The notes beneath the pieces are model-generated. The model was not told where the DNA came from and did no database searches. It saw only the letters and a program-made list of their open reading frames with translations. 64,000 bases of DNA from Microbulbifer pacificus (GTDB lineage Bacteria > Pseudomonadota > Gammaproteobacteria > Pseudomonadales > Cellvibrionaceae). Below are positions 19,075-28,278 of the stretch, in pieces (the stretch's first letter is position 1; each line of letters begins with the position of its first letter). The stretch lies in the NCBI RefSeq assembly GCF_002959965.1, contig NZ_PREV01000026.1, positions 2,177,501 through 2,241,500 on the forward strand, read 5' to 3'. Position numbers and translations under genes: made by a program.

Positions 19075-20307
19075 TCAGGACCGACCGGGCGAACCATAGG
19101 TTTTCTTGAACTCAGTGAGGGCGTTCAGACGCGCACGATCCAGGGCCTTGCCCAGTTCGGCACCTTCAAAGCCCTGGGCAATCAGGGATTGCGGATCCAC
19201 GCCGGCGGCGGCCTCGCGGGCGGTGCGCAGGTAATCTACCTGCGGGTATTCGCGGTCTTCCAGGCCCAGGCGACCGCGGGCATCAGCTTCACAGCTCTGC
19301 AGAAACTGTTCAAAACGCTCCGGTCTGCGCAGCGCGTCGAGGGCGCGCAGCAGTTTGAGGATGGTCTGTGGGCGCAGCTCAAATGCTTTATGGCAGTGCA
19401 GATGATATTCGCACACCCCGAGCGCGAGTGCGGTGATCGGGTTGGGCACTCGCAGCCGCTGGCACACATCGCTTACCAGCGGCAGGCCAGCGGCCTCGTG
19501 GCCGCGATGACTGGGCAGTACGTGTTGCGGGGTAATACCTTTGCCCAAATCGTGGACCAGTACCGCGAAGCGCACCGGCAGATCCGCCGGCGCCTGGCGC
19601 AGGGCGCGCAGTATGTGATCGCCGGTGTCGATTTCCGGGTGGTGTAATGCGGGCTGAGGTACGCCGAACAAGCGGTCGACTTCCGGTAGCAACACCTTGA
19701 GCGCACCGCAGTCCCGCAGGACCTGAATGAAAATATCCGGTCGCGGTTCGATGAGCGCCCGGCTCACTTCTTTCCATACCCGCTCCGGCACGAGATGTTC
19801 GACTTCCCCTGCATCCACCATGCCCTTCATCAGCGTCATAGTTTCATCAGCTACGGAAAAACCCAGCGGGGCATAGCGTGCGGCGAAACGCGCTACCCGC
19901 AGAATACGCAGAGGATCTTCGCTGAAAGCGGGGGAAACATGGCGCAGTTTGCGCGCGCGGATATCCGCCCGGCCGTTGTAGGGGTCTATGACCTGGCCGT
20001 CCTCGGTTTCCGCCATGGCGTTGACGGTGAGGTCGCGGCGCAGCAGGTCCTGCTCAAGAGTGACTTCCGGGCTGGCGTAGACGGTAAAGCCGCCGTAGCC
20101 GTGGCCGCTTTTACGCTCGGTGCGGGCCAGCGCGTACTCCTCTCCACTGTCCGGGTGCAGGAAAACCGGGAAGTCCTTACCCACCGGACGGAAGCCGCGT
20201 TCCAGCATTGCAGATTCTGTGGCGCCGACGACGACCCAGTCCCGCTCGCTGACCGGGCGTTGAAGCAGCTTGTCGCGCACGGCGCCACCCACCAGATAGA
20301 TTTTCAC
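19075..20307 (-). CDS. cca: tRNA CCA-adding nucleotidyltransferase, multifunctional
   Basis: A 410-residue enzyme that adds or repairs the 3' CCA of tRNAs. The N-terminal nucleotidyltransferase domain has [10 protein letters not shown] and RDLTVNAMA, with the catalytic D-x-D shown as the E-R-D-W-V stretch. The C-terminal half has an HD domain (VLVHDLGK and a downstream HEAAG), which gives phosphatase and phosphodiesterase activities in the E. coli type. It starts at ATG 20307; the 490 bp upstream hold a candidate sRNA. Confidence 0.95.
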   Translation of the reverse strand: MKIYLVGGAVRDKLLQRPVSERDWVVVGATESAMLERGFRPVGKDFPVFLHPDSGEEYALARTERKSGHGYGGFTVYASPEVTLEQDLLRRDLTVNAMAETEDGQVIDPYNGRADIRARKLRHVSPAFSEDPLRILRVARFAARYAPLGFSVADETMTLMKGMVDAGEVEHLVPERVWKEVSRALIEPRPDIFIQVLRDCGALKVLLPEVDRLFGVPQPALHHPEIDTGDHILRALRQAPADLPVRFAVLVHDLGKGITPQHVLPSHRGHEAAGLPLVSDVCQRLRVPNPITALALGVCEYHLHCHKAFELRPQTILKLLRALDALRRPERFEQFLQSCEADARGRLGLEDREYPQVDYLRTAREAAAGVDPQSLIAQGFEGAELGKALDRARLNALTEFKKTYGSPGRS

Positions 20308-20442
20308 AGCGGCACACTCTGGGCGCTGCTGCCGGTCGTGGAAGAGAGAAGGAGGGGGGCAGGAAATGCCATAAATGCCGTCACTCCCGACAAAACGTCG
20401 CGCTTGTCAGGTAAATACTAGGGGATTAGGGGGCGGGAAGAT

Positions 20443-20473
20443 AAAAAAAAGGCCCCGAAAATACAAGGGGGCC
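20443..20473 (-). terminator. Terminator of the candidate sRNA
   Basis: GGCCCC/GGGGCC stem with an 11-nt AT-rich loop, then eight T on the minus strand (AAAAAAAA at 20443-20450 on the plus strand). Confidence 0.65.
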
Positions 20474-20622
20474 CAGGGTCTTAGGGTATTCATGAAGAGA
20501 GAGAAACCCAACAAGCTCGTGTGCATCAACTTCACGCTTTTTCCGGTAGATGGTTACAGATATCTACAGGTTCAGGGTAGATAGCACCTGTTGGCGATGG
20601 TTGAATGACCTATCACAACATG
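20443..20622 (-). ncRNA. Candidate small RNA upstream of cca
   Basis: On the minus strand a near-consensus promoter (TTGACA, 16 bp, TAGAAT) sits at 20656-20629, and a GC-rich hairpin followed by eight T lies at 20473-20443. Together they define an approximately 180-nt transcript with no plausible ORF and no match to a known sRNA that I recognise. A 6-bp GTAGAT/ATCTAC hairpin lies inside. The alternative is a premature terminator in a long cca leader. Apart from this and the promoter of the next gene, the interval 20308-20796 seems empty. Confidence 0.5.
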
Positions 20623-20628
20623 TTGTCC

Positions 20629-20656
20629 ATTCTAATTAACCTGTCTTAGCTGTCAA
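20629..20656 (-). promoter_or_regulatory. Sigma-70 promoter of the candidate sRNA
   Basis: TTGACA at 20656-20651, a 16-bp spacer and TAGAAT at 20634-20629. The predicted start falls in a perfect 12-bp palindrome, ACAACATGTTGT at 20615-20626, which could be a repressor site. Confidence 0.6.
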
Positions 20657-20796
20657 CCATGGCTATCAAACTTTTATTGAGGGATGTGTCGGTTGGTTCG
20701 TTAAATATATATAGGCATAGAATTAACACCTGCTTATTTGGTTTAATTCAGCATAATTAATAAGTAAATGCGCGATTCGTGGGGGATAGTAATAAA

Positions 20797-21360
20797 ATGA
20801 GCGAAGTGCATGTTCTAACAACCGGAGAGGCTGCTCGGTACTGCGGAGTGAATTTCCGCACGGTCATCCGCTGGATTGAGCGCGGCCAACTGAAGGCGTA
20901 CAAGCTTCCGGGGCGTGGCGACCATCGCATCTGCGTGGAAGACTTCGTGGGTTTCCTGCGCGATAACGCCATGCCGGTACCTGCGGAGCTCGGTAGTACC
21001 AGGCGCAAGATTCTGCTGGTTGCCAGCTCGCCGGAACTCTCCGCGGGTCGCCAGGTGCTGCAGCAGGCCGGGTGCGAAGTAGATGTTGCTGGCGACAGTT
21101 TCAGTGCCGGTGCACTGCTTGCCACCGCCAAGCCCACCATGCTGGTGCTCGACACCAATCTGGACGGGATAAATGGTTTTCAGGTGCTGGACACTATCCG
21201 CTCCCGCGCCGAATTCTCTTCCGTGAGTGTGTTGCTGATTGCGCCGCAGGGAGAAACCAACCAGCAGCGTTGGCTTGATGCCGGTGCCGATGCCGTGGTG
21301 GCGGCGAGCTGCGATCGCAATGAATTGGTTGGAAGGGTCAACCTCCTGCTGGATGCCTGA
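20797..21360 (+). CDS. Excisionase/MerR-type HTH fused to a receiver-like domain
   Basis: A 187-residue protein. I take ATG 20797 (MSEVHVLTTGEAARYCG), not the GTG at 20779, because the HTH domain begins there. Residues 5-55 form a DNA-binding helix-turn-helix with LTTGEAARYCGVNFRTVIRW and a following wing. From about residue 70 to the end the sequence resembles a response-regulator receiver: KILLVASS, LVLDTNLDGINGFQVLD, SVLLIAPQGE. The aspartate of LDTN is in the phosphoacceptor place. The binding target and any partner kinase are unknown; no kinase gene is nearby. An AT-rich promoter zone (TTGAGG, TTAAAT at 20677-20706) precedes it. Confidence 0.75.
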   Translation: MSEVHVLTTGEAARYCGVNFRTVIRWIERGQLKAYKLPGRGDHRICVEDFVGFLRDNAMPVPAELGSTRRKILLVASSPELSAGRQVLQQAGCEVDVAGDSFSAGALLATAKPTMLVLDTNLDGINGFQVLDTIRSRAEFSSVSVLLIAPQGETNQQRWLDAGADAVVAASCDRNELVGRVNLLLDA

Positions 21361-21419
21361 GCGGCTTCCTGGGCCGAACGCTGACGATTTGCTGTTCGCT
21401 GGGACGCCCAGGTTGATGA

Positions 21420-22982
21420 TCAAATCGGCTTGGGTACCAGCATGGACTCCTCTTCTTCCGATCTGTCTCTGCCCTGTTCCGGGCAGTGGAAGCTCGCGGT
21501 AACTTCATCGCCGTTCAGGCTGTGCAGATGCACGTTGAATCCCCACAACCGGTGCAGATGTTTCAAGACCTCGCCGGTTTCCTTGCCCAGTGGCCGGCGC
21601 TGGTGTTGCGTGTGATGCAGGGTTATAGAGCGGTCGCCGCGGGTATTGACCGAGTACACCTGGATATTCGGCTCACGGTTGCCCAGATTGTACTGCCCTG
21701 CCAGTTTAGCGCGTAGTTCCCGATAGCCGTCTTCGTTGTGGATGGCGTTCACCAGAATCTCTTTTTCCCGGTCGTCATCGGTGATGCAGAACAGTTTCAT
21801 ATCCCGCATTACCTTGGGCGAAAGGAACTGCAGGATAAAACTTTCATCCTTGAAATCCCGCATGGCGAATTGCAGGGTTTCCTTCCAGTTGCTGCCGGCA
21901 ATGTCCGGGAACCAGGCTCTGTCCTCCTCCGTCGGATTTTCGCAGATTCGGCGTAAATCCGTAAAAATATTGAACCCCAGTGCGTAGGGGTTAATGCCGT
22001 TGTAGTAGGGGCTGTCGTAAGGTGGCTGATAAATGACGCTGGTATGGCTTTGCAGGAATTCCAGCATAAACCCATCGGTGACTTTACCGCGCCGATACAG
22101 TTCGTTCAGTAAGGTGTAGTGCCAGAAGGTGGCCCACCCTTCGTTCATCACCTGAGTCTGGCGCTGTGGGTAAAAATATTGCGCCATCTTGCGCACGATG
22201 CGTACCAGTTCGCGTTGCCAGTTTTCCAGGAGAGGCGCATTTTTTTCAATGAAATACAGCAGGTTTTCCTGCGGCTCTTCCGGGAAGCGGTGTGTGGGAA
22301 GCTGCTCCTCCGCACCTCCGAGTTTGGGGATGGTGCGCCAAAGATCATTCAATTGCCGTTGGCGATATTCCTCGCGCTCCTTCTGACGGCGCTCTTCTTC
22401 ATGAGCGGAAATCGGATAGGGACGTTTGTAGCGATCGACACCATAGTTCATTAATGCGTGGCAGCTGTCCAACAGGGATTCCACTTCATCGACGCCGTAG
22501 CGTTCTTCGCAGCGGGCGATATAGTTTTTCGCGAACAGCAGGTAGTCGATGATACTGCTGGCATCGGTCCAGGTGCGGAAAAGATAATTGCCTTTGAAGA
22601 AGGAGTTGTGCCCGTAGCAGGCATGGGCAATTACCAGTGCCTGCATCGTCATGGTGTTTTCTTCCATGAGATAGGCAATGCACGGATTGGAATTGATGAC
22701 AATTTCGTAGGCCAGCCCCATACGTCCGCGCTGGTAATTGTTTTCCACGCTGATGAACTGTTTGCCAAAAGACCAATGGTTGTAACCCACTGGCATGCCT
22801 ACCGACGAATAGGCATCCATCATCTGCTCGGAACAGATAATCTCTATCTGGTTGGGATAGGTATCGAGGCCAAACTCCTTGGCCAGCAGCGCAATTTCGC
22901 GGTCGTACTCCTGCACGAGTTCGAAGGTCCACTCGGAGGTAGTGGAAATGGGCTGCTTGTTCTCGGTTACGGTATCTAGCAT
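21420..22982 (-). CDS. ycgB: SpoVR family protein (YcgB)
   Basis: A 520-residue soluble protein of unknown mechanism. The signature MPVGYNHWSFGKQF and the motif AHACYGHNSFFKGNY (both from the N-terminal half) identify the SpoVR/YcgB family. In Bacillus the homologue is needed for spore cortex; in Gram-negatives it is in an operon with PrkA and YeaH and belongs to the RpoS and nitrogen-stress responses. It shares its start with the end of the yeaH gene (1-bp overlap at 22982), so it is the last member of the prkA-yeaH-ycgB operon. Confidence 0.93.
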   Translation of the reverse strand: MLDTVTENKQPISTTSEWTFELVQEYDREIALLAKEFGLDTYPNQIEIICSEQMMDAYSSVGMPVGYNHWSFGKQFISVENNYQRGRMGLAYEIVINSNPCIAYLMEENTMTMQALVIAHACYGHNSFFKGNYLFRTWTDASSIIDYLLFAKNYIARCEERYGVDEVESLLDSCHALMNYGVDRYKRPYPISAHEEERRQKEREEYRQRQLNDLWRTIPKLGGAEEQLPTHRFPEEPQENLLYFIEKNAPLLENWQRELVRIVRKMAQYFYPQRQTQVMNEGWATFWHYTLLNELYRRGKVTDGFMLEFLQSHTSVIYQPPYDSPYYNGINPYALGFNIFTDLRRICENPTEEDRAWFPDIAGSNWKETLQFAMRDFKDESFILQFLSPKVMRDMKLFCITDDDREKEILVNAIHNEDGYRELRAKLAGQYNLGNREPNIQVYSVNTRGDRSITLHHTQHQRRPLGKETGEVLKHLHRLWGFNVHLHSLNGDEVTASFHCPEQGRDRSEEEESMLVPKPI

Positions 22983-24262
22983 CAGGCGGCCACCTTCTGG
23001 CTGAACAATTGGCGGAAGACCGGATAGATATCCTTCACGTCGATGATCTGCTCCATTGCAAAGTGTTCGGGGAATGCCTGCGCTACGCTCTGGTACTCAT
23101 CCCAAAGCGCCTGGTGATCGCGTGGGGTGATTTCTACATAGGAGTAGTACTGCACATGGGGCATGATGTCGTCGATCAGAATCTTATGGCAGGTGCTGGA
23201 GTCGTCATTCCAGTTGTCGCCATCGGAAGCCTGGGCACCGTAGATGTTCCACTCACTGGCCGGGTAGCGATCGCGCATGATGTCGCGCATCATTTTCAGC
23301 GCGCTGGAAACAATGGTGCCTCCGGTTTCCCGGGAATAGAAAAATTCCTGTTCATCCACTTCCTTCGCGCTGGTGTGATGGCGGATGAACACGACTTCCG
23401 TATATTCATAGCTGCGCTGTAAAAACAGATACAGCAGCAGGAAGAACCGTTTGGCCATATCCTTGGTGGCCTGGTTCATGGAGCCGGAAACATCCATCAG
23501 GCAGAACATGACGGCTTTCGAGCGCGGCCGAGGCTGCTTTATCAGCAGGTTGTACTTGAGATCGAAGTCGTCGAGGAACGGAATTCGGTTCACGCGGCCG
23601 TGCAGTTCTTCGATTTTCAGGCGCAGTTCGTCCAGTTTGCGCTGGTCTTTCAGCGCCGGATCCTTGCCTTCCTCGAGTTCCAGTTCCTGCTCCAAGAGCT
23701 TCAGGTTGCGGCGCTTGCCGCCGCTCAGGGCAATACGACGCGCGTTGGCGGCGCGCATGGAGCGCACCACATTCAGGCGGCCGGGTGAACCCTCGTTGCA
23801 GATGCCGGCGCGCACCACCTGGAAGGATTCATTGCCGGCAAGTTTGCGCTTGACCATGTTCGGCAGTTCCAGTCCCTCGAACATGAAGTCGAGGAATTCC
23901 TCCTGGGAAATCTGGAACACAAATTCGTCGATGCCTTCGCCACTGTCGCTGGCGCCGCCACCCGCGCCGCCCTGACCTGCACCCTGTCCGGGGCGGGGAA
24001 TGCGGTCACCGGTGATGAATTCCTTGTTGCCGGGCAACACCTGTTCCATGTGGCCGCCGCGGCCATGAGAGAAAATGGGTTCGTTGAGATCGCGGGTGGG
24101 AATACTGATCTTTTCGCCTTTATCCATATCGGTAATGGACCGGCTGTTCATGGCTTCGCCGACGGCTTTCTTGATATGGGCTTTATAGCGCCGCAAAAAA
24201 CGCTGACGGTTTACGGTGCTTTTCTTCTTGCCATTCAGGCGACGGTCGATGATGTAGCTCAT
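22982..24262 (-). CDS. yeaH: YeaH/DUF444 protein
   Basis: A 426-residue protein with an N-terminal basic segment, a glycine-rich stretch near residue 95-105 and a von Willebrand A-like fold. [19 protein letters not shown] (near residue 255) is the MIDAS-type metal site. It is the partner of PrkA and SpoVR in bacterial stress regulation; its molecular role is unknown. It is separated from prkA by about 390 bp that are almost fully occupied by two large hairpin repeats, an unusual spacing for this operon. Confidence 0.93.
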   Translation of the reverse strand: MSYIIDRRLNGKKKSTVNRQRFLRRYKAHIKKAVGEAMNSRSITDMDKGEKISIPTRDLNEPIFSHGRGGHMEQVLPGNKEFITGDRIPRPGQGAGQGGAGGGASDSGEGIDEFVFQISQEEFLDFMFEGLELPNMVKRKLAGNESFQVVRAGICNEGSPGRLNVVRSMRAANARRIALSGGKRRNLKLLEQELELEEGKDPALKDQRKLDELRLKIEELHGRVNRIPFLDDFDLKYNLLIKQPRPRSKAVMFCLMDVSGSMNQATKDMAKRFFLLLYLFLQRSYEYTEVVFIRHHTSAKEVDEQEFFYSRETGGTIVSSALKMMRDIMRDRYPASEWNIYGAQASDGDNWNDDSSTCHKILIDDIMPHVQYYSYVEITPRDHQALWDEYQSVAQAFPEHFAMEQIIDVKDIYPVFRQLFSQKVAA

Positions 24263-24300
24263 AGTACTGCCTTAGACCTGTTTGGTTATAAGGTCGTTAT

Positions 24301-24422
24301 GTGGCGGCCCTGATGCCGGGGGCAGCTTGTGAGGCACGCCGTGAACCCATCCCTGGGGGCTCGGCTGCGGCCATCCAGGCCGCAGACGGTCTCACAAACT
24401 GCCCCCGGCATCAGGGCCTTCG
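24301..24422 (+). repeat. Nested-hairpin repeat, copy A
   Basis: 122 bp from GTGGCGG to CCTTCG. The outer stem is 28 bp (24306-24333 pairs with 24391-24418; one mismatch). Inside is the conserved core around AACCCATCCCTGGGGGC, then a second hairpin, CTGCGGCC/GGCCGCAG with loop ATCCA. It lies between prkA and yeaH. Confidence 0.9.
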
Positions 24423-24502
24423 CATTTAACTTCTTCTCTTTTTCCTGAATTCGTAGACCAAGAATCAGTTTCCGGAGAAGTTCGGGGCGATGTTGGCGGA
24501 TG

Positions 24503-24623
24503 CGAAGGTGGAGGTGCCGATAAGGTTTTGCGAGACTGTCCGTCGGAGGGGCCCGACGGACAAGCCCCCATGGATGGGTTCACGGCGTGTCTCGCAAAAC
24601 CTTATCGGCACCTGCGCCGCCAC
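24503..24623 (-). repeat. Nested-hairpin repeat, copy B
   Basis: Inverted relative to copy A and 80 bp from it. The outer stem is a perfect 25 bp (24512-24536 with 24589-24613) with a sequence unrelated to that of copy A. The second hairpin is GTCCGTCGG/CCGACGGAC. The core is the CATGGATGGG version, reverse complemented. It also lies between prkA and yeaH. Confidence 0.9.
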
Positions 24624-24651
24624 TAAATATCGCCGGAACCACCTGATTGAG

Positions 24652-26574
24652 TTACTGAGACTTGCGTACCCGCAGATACCACTCGGAAAGCAGTCGCACC
24701 TGCTTCTCGGTATAGCCGCGCTCCACCATCCGCGCCACAAAGTCCGCGTGTTTCTTCTGGTCGTCTGCGGACGCCTTGGTATTGAAGGAAATTACCGGCA
24801 GCAGGTCCTCGGTGTTGGAGAACATCTTCTTCTCGATCACCGCGCGCAGCTTCTCGTAAGAGCGCCAGTCGGGATTCTTGCCTTGATTGCCCGCGCGGGC
24901 GCGCAACACGAAATTGACGATCTCGTTGCGGAAATCTTTCGGGTTGGAAATGCCCGCGGGTTTCTCGGTTTTTTCCAGCTCCTCGTTCAGCGCCGCGCGG
25001 TCGAGAATCTCGCCAGTTTCCGGATCGCGGTACTCCTGATCCTGAATCCAGAAGTCCGCATAAGTCACATAGCGGTCGAACAGGTTCTGACCGTACTCGG
25101 CATAAGACTCCAGATACGCGGTCTGGATTTCCTTGCCGATGAACTCCACATAACGCGGCGCAAGGTATTCCTTGATAAAACCCAGGTAATTTTCCTGCTG
25201 CTCCGGTGGGAACTGCTCCTGCTCGATCTGCTGCTCCAGCACATACAGCAGGTGCACCGGGTTGGCCGCCACTTCGGTAGCATCGAAGTTGAATACCTTG
25301 GACAGGATTTTGAAGGCGAAGCGGGTCGACAGGCCGTTCATACCTTCATCGACACCGGCGTTGTCGCGGTATTCCTGAATGGTTTTCGCTTTCGGATCCG
25401 TGTCTTTCAGATTTTCGCCGTCGTATACGCGCATCTTGGAAAACACGCTGGAATTATCCGGGTTCTTGACCCGGGAAAGCACCGAGAACTGTGCCAGCAT
25501 GCGCAGGGTGTCTGGCGCGCAGGGGGCTTTCGCCAGTGAGCTGTGTTCCAGCAGTTTGTCGTAAATCTTGATTTCTTCCTTAACCCGCAGGCAATAGGGC
25601 ACCTTGACGATATAGATTCGGTCGAGGAACGCTTCATTGTTGCGGTTATTGCGGAAGGACTGCCATTCGGATTCGTTGGAGTGGGCGAGGATTACACCGT
25701 TAAAGGGGATGGCGCCGAGCCCCTCGGTACTGTTGTAGTTGCCTTCCTGGGTGGCGGTCAGCAGTGGGTGCAATACCTTGATCGGCGCCTTGAACATCTC
25801 CACGAATTCCATCAGCCCCTGGTTGGAGCGGCACAGACTGCCGGAGAAACTGTAGGCATCGGGATCATTCTGGGGAAAATCTTCCAGCTTGCGGATATCC
25901 ACCTTGCCTACCAGGGAGGAAATGTCCTGGTTGTTTTCGTCGCCGGGCTCGGTCTTTGCAATCGCAATCTGGTCGAGAATGGATGGGCGTATTTTCACCA
26001 CCTTGAACTTGCTGATGTCACCCTTGTATTCGTGCAGGCGCTTCACCGCCCAGGGAGACATGATGGTGCTGACGTAGCGGCGAGGAATACCGTAGTCCTC
26101 TTCCAGTATCTGGCCATCTTCATCCGGTGAGAACAGGGCCAGGGGCGATTCAAATACAGGTGAGCCTTTGATCGCGTAAATCGGAATCTGCTCCATCAAC
26201 GCCTTCAGACGCTCCGCCAGCGAGGACTTGCCGCCACCCACCGGGCCGAGCAAATACAGGATTTGCTTCTTCTCTTCCAGACCCTGGGCCGCATGGCGGA
26301 AGAAGGACACGATCTGCTCGATGGCCTCCTCCATTCCGTAGAATTCGCTGAATGCCTTGTAGCGCTTGATGACCTTGTTGGAAAAGATGCGCGACAGCCG
26401 TGGATCGCGGGAAGTGTCGACCAGTTCGGCTTCGCCGATGGCCATCAACATACGCTCCGCGGGAGAGGCATAGGCGCTGCGGTCGTTTTTACACAGCTCC
26501 AGGTACTCCTGGATGGTGAGTTCTTCCTCCTGGATCGACTCGTAGCGTTCCAGGTAGTGATTGAATATCGACAT
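24652..26574 (-). CDS. yeaG: PrkA family serine protein kinase
   Basis: A 640-residue protein kinase of the PrkA type with an AAA+ core. I start at ATG 26574 (MSIFNHYLERYESIQEEEL), preceded by AGGGAG; a longer frame exists without a reason to use it. Walker A is GPVGGGKSSL (about residue 105). The downstream part carries the PrkA C-terminal domain. The yeaG-yeaH-ycgB operon is induced by nitrogen starvation and stationary phase in enterics. It is divergent from galE. Confidence 0.94.
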   Translation of the reverse strand: MSIFNHYLERYESIQEEELTIQEYLELCKNDRSAYASPAERMLMAIGEAELVDTSRDPRLSRIFSNKVIKRYKAFSEFYGMEEAIEQIVSFFRHAAQGLEEKKQILYLLGPVGGGKSSLAERLKALMEQIPIYAIKGSPVFESPLALFSPDEDGQILEEDYGIPRRYVSTIMSPWAVKRLHEYKGDISKFKVVKIRPSILDQIAIAKTEPGDENNQDISSLVGKVDIRKLEDFPQNDPDAYSFSGSLCRSNQGLMEFVEMFKAPIKVLHPLLTATQEGNYNSTEGLGAIPFNGVILAHSNESEWQSFRNNRNNEAFLDRIYIVKVPYCLRVKEEIKIYDKLLEHSSLAKAPCAPDTLRMLAQFSVLSRVKNPDNSSVFSKMRVYDGENLKDTDPKAKTIQEYRDNAGVDEGMNGLSTRFAFKILSKVFNFDATEVAANPVHLLYVLEQQIEQEQFPPEQQENYLGFIKEYLAPRYVEFIGKEIQTAYLESYAEYGQNLFDRYVTYADFWIQDQEYRDPETGEILDRAALNEELEKTEKPAGISNPKDFRNEIVNFVLRARAGNQGKNPDWRSYEKLRAVIEKKMFSNTEDLLPVISFNTKASADDQKKHADFVARMVERGYTEKQVRLLSEWYLRVRKSQ

Positions 26575-26953
26575 GGTGTACGACTCCCTGTAGCGTACCG
26601 CGTCAGTTGCAGGCCTCCTGCCGTGGAGTGCCGACTGCGCTGCAGCGTGTGATGACCGCGAAAACATCCCGCAACGAATGCTGAAGAGCGCTGACGCGCG
26701 AGAACGCTATCTTTATTGCCTATTGAGTGCGCGACGATGCTGCTGTCGCAACAGGGGGACTGCTCCCCGCACTTTCAGGATAGTCAGCGCTGTGGCGTTC
26801 AACGGCAGATAGATTAAAGATGGGTAGAAACTGGCGTCAGTTTTGCGAAGGGCGCATACCGCGTAAACTACGTCCCACATCTGCATGGCACACCGCCCGC
26901 TAGCGGCACTTGCGGTGCATACGCGACGTATAAATGGATAACTAAGGAAGATC
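26575..26953. other. Divergent intergenic region prkA/galE
   Basis: 379 bp, no gene. A 5-bp GGGGA/TCCCC hairpin lies near 26755-26770. A TATAAA near 26929 may be part of the galE promoter. I could not identify a convincing sigma-54 site for prkA. Confidence 0.4.
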
Positions 26954-27985
26954 ATGAAGGTTCTGGTCACCGGAGGCGCCGGCTATATCGGCAGTCATAC
27001 CTGCGTGGAACTGCTGGAAGCCGGCATTGAGCCGGTGGTGGTGGACAATCTGTGTAACAGCAGTAAGGAAGCGCTGGCTCGTGTAGAGTCAATCACCGGT
27101 AAGTCGATACATTTTCACGAGGTGGATATCCGCGATGCGGAAGGGCTGCGGGAAATTTTCCGCAATCACGCCGTTTCCGCCGTAATCCATTTTGCTGGAT
27201 TGAAGGCCGTTGGGGAGTCTGTGTCCCAGCCCCTGCGTTATTACCAGAACAATGTTGCCGGTACGCTGACCCTGTGCGAGGTAATGCAGGAGTTTGGTGT
27301 AAACCAGTTGATCTTCAGCTCCTCGGCCACGGTCTACGGCGACCCCGCCAGCGTTCCCATCCGCGAGGACTTCCCCACCGGTGCCACCAACCCCTATGGT
27401 GCGAGTAAATTGATGGTGGAAGACATCTTGCGAGATCTGTGCAGCGCGCCGGGGAATACCTGGAAAGTCAGTCTGTTGCGCTATTTTAATCCCATTGGTG
27501 CCCACAAGAGCGGACGTATCGGAGAGGACCCCGCGGGAATACCCAACAACCTGTTGCCCTATGTGGCCCAAGTGGCGGTAGGCCGCCTGCCGCAGTTACA
27601 GGTATTTGGTAACGACTACCCCACCCCGGATGGCACTGGTGTGCGGGATTATATTCACGTGGTGGATCTGGCCCGCGGTCATCTGGCGGCGTTAAACAAG
27701 CTGCAGAGCACTGGCACCGACGCGGGCTGTTACACCTACAACCTGGGTACCGGTCGTGGTAGTTCGGTACTGGAAATCGTGCGCGCCTTCGCCGAGGTGT
27801 CAGACCGTGAAATCCCTTACCAGATCGTGCCGCGTCGTCCGGGCGACATCGCCGAGTGCTATGCCGACCCCACATACGCCCAGCGGGAGTTGGATTGGAA
27901 GGCGGAATACGACCTGAAGCGAATGGTGGAAGATACCTGGCGCTGGCAGTCGCAGAATCCACGGGGATATGTTTCGGACAACTGA
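26954..27985 (+). CDS. galE: UDP-glucose 4-epimerase
   Basis: A 343-residue extended SDR that interconverts UDP-glucose and UDP-galactose. It has the N-terminal [15 protein letters not shown] loop, SSATVYG, the catalytic YGASK (Tyr-x-x-x-Lys) and [12 protein letters not shown]. It may supply sugar nucleotides for surface polysaccharide. It has its own terminator after the stop. Confidence 0.95.
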   Translation: MKVLVTGGAGYIGSHTCVELLEAGIEPVVVDNLCNSSKEALARVESITGKSIHFHEVDIRDAEGLREIFRNHAVSAVIHFAGLKAVGESVSQPLRYYQNNVAGTLTLCEVMQEFGVNQLIFSSSATVYGDPASVPIREDFPTGATNPYGASKLMVEDILRDLCSAPGNTWKVSLLRYFNPIGAHKSGRIGEDPAGIPNNLLPYVAQVAVGRLPQLQVFGNDYPTPDGTGVRDYIHVVDLARGHLAALNKLQSTGTDAGCYTYNLGTGRGSSVLEIVRAFAEVSDREIPYQIVPRRPGDIAECYADPTYAQRELDWKAEYDLKRMVEDTWRWQSQNPRGYVSDN

Positions 27986-28013
27986 AGCCCGAACTCTCGC
28001 TGCTAATTAAGAG

Positions 28014-28045
28014 GCCGCACCTCGAAGTAAGAAGTGCGGCTTTTT
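28014..28045 (+). terminator. Terminator after galE
   Basis: GCCGCAC/GTGCGGC stem with an AAGTAA-containing loop, then TTTTT. Between this and apaH (28046-28278) I see nothing. Confidence 0.8.
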
Positions 28046-28278
28046 ATTGCCTGTAATCCGGTGTGGTGCGCCTGCGATTGAATGGCGCAATTATTGAATT
28101 CTGTTTTGCGTTGACGCTGGGTTTTTGCCCACGAGAAGAGTGCTGCTGTGTTGCTGCACCTGTGCAATAACCTGACGGCAGCGGTTGTGATGGTTTACCC
28201 GGGAATGCTTCGAGTCCTGCGACCCCGCGGGTCTTATGTGGCCCGCCGGAAGTCGGGATACGTGATTGTGCGGCGAAT

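Noticed and set aside
20375..20584. A 69-codon plus-strand ORF upstream of the HTH regulator
   Set aside because: Lysine/arginine-rich low-complexity start, no ribosome site, and it overlaps the candidate sRNA terminator.
24301..24623. An insertion sequence or CRISPR array explaining the repeats
   Set aside because: No transposase is present, no target duplication is seen, the spacing is irregular and the elements are palindromic, not directly repeated with spacers.
26885..26900. A sigma-54-like TGGCAC...GC upstream of galE
   Set aside because: The GG-N10-GC spacing is right but the -12 side reads CCGCT instead of TTGCA, and galE is not a usual target.
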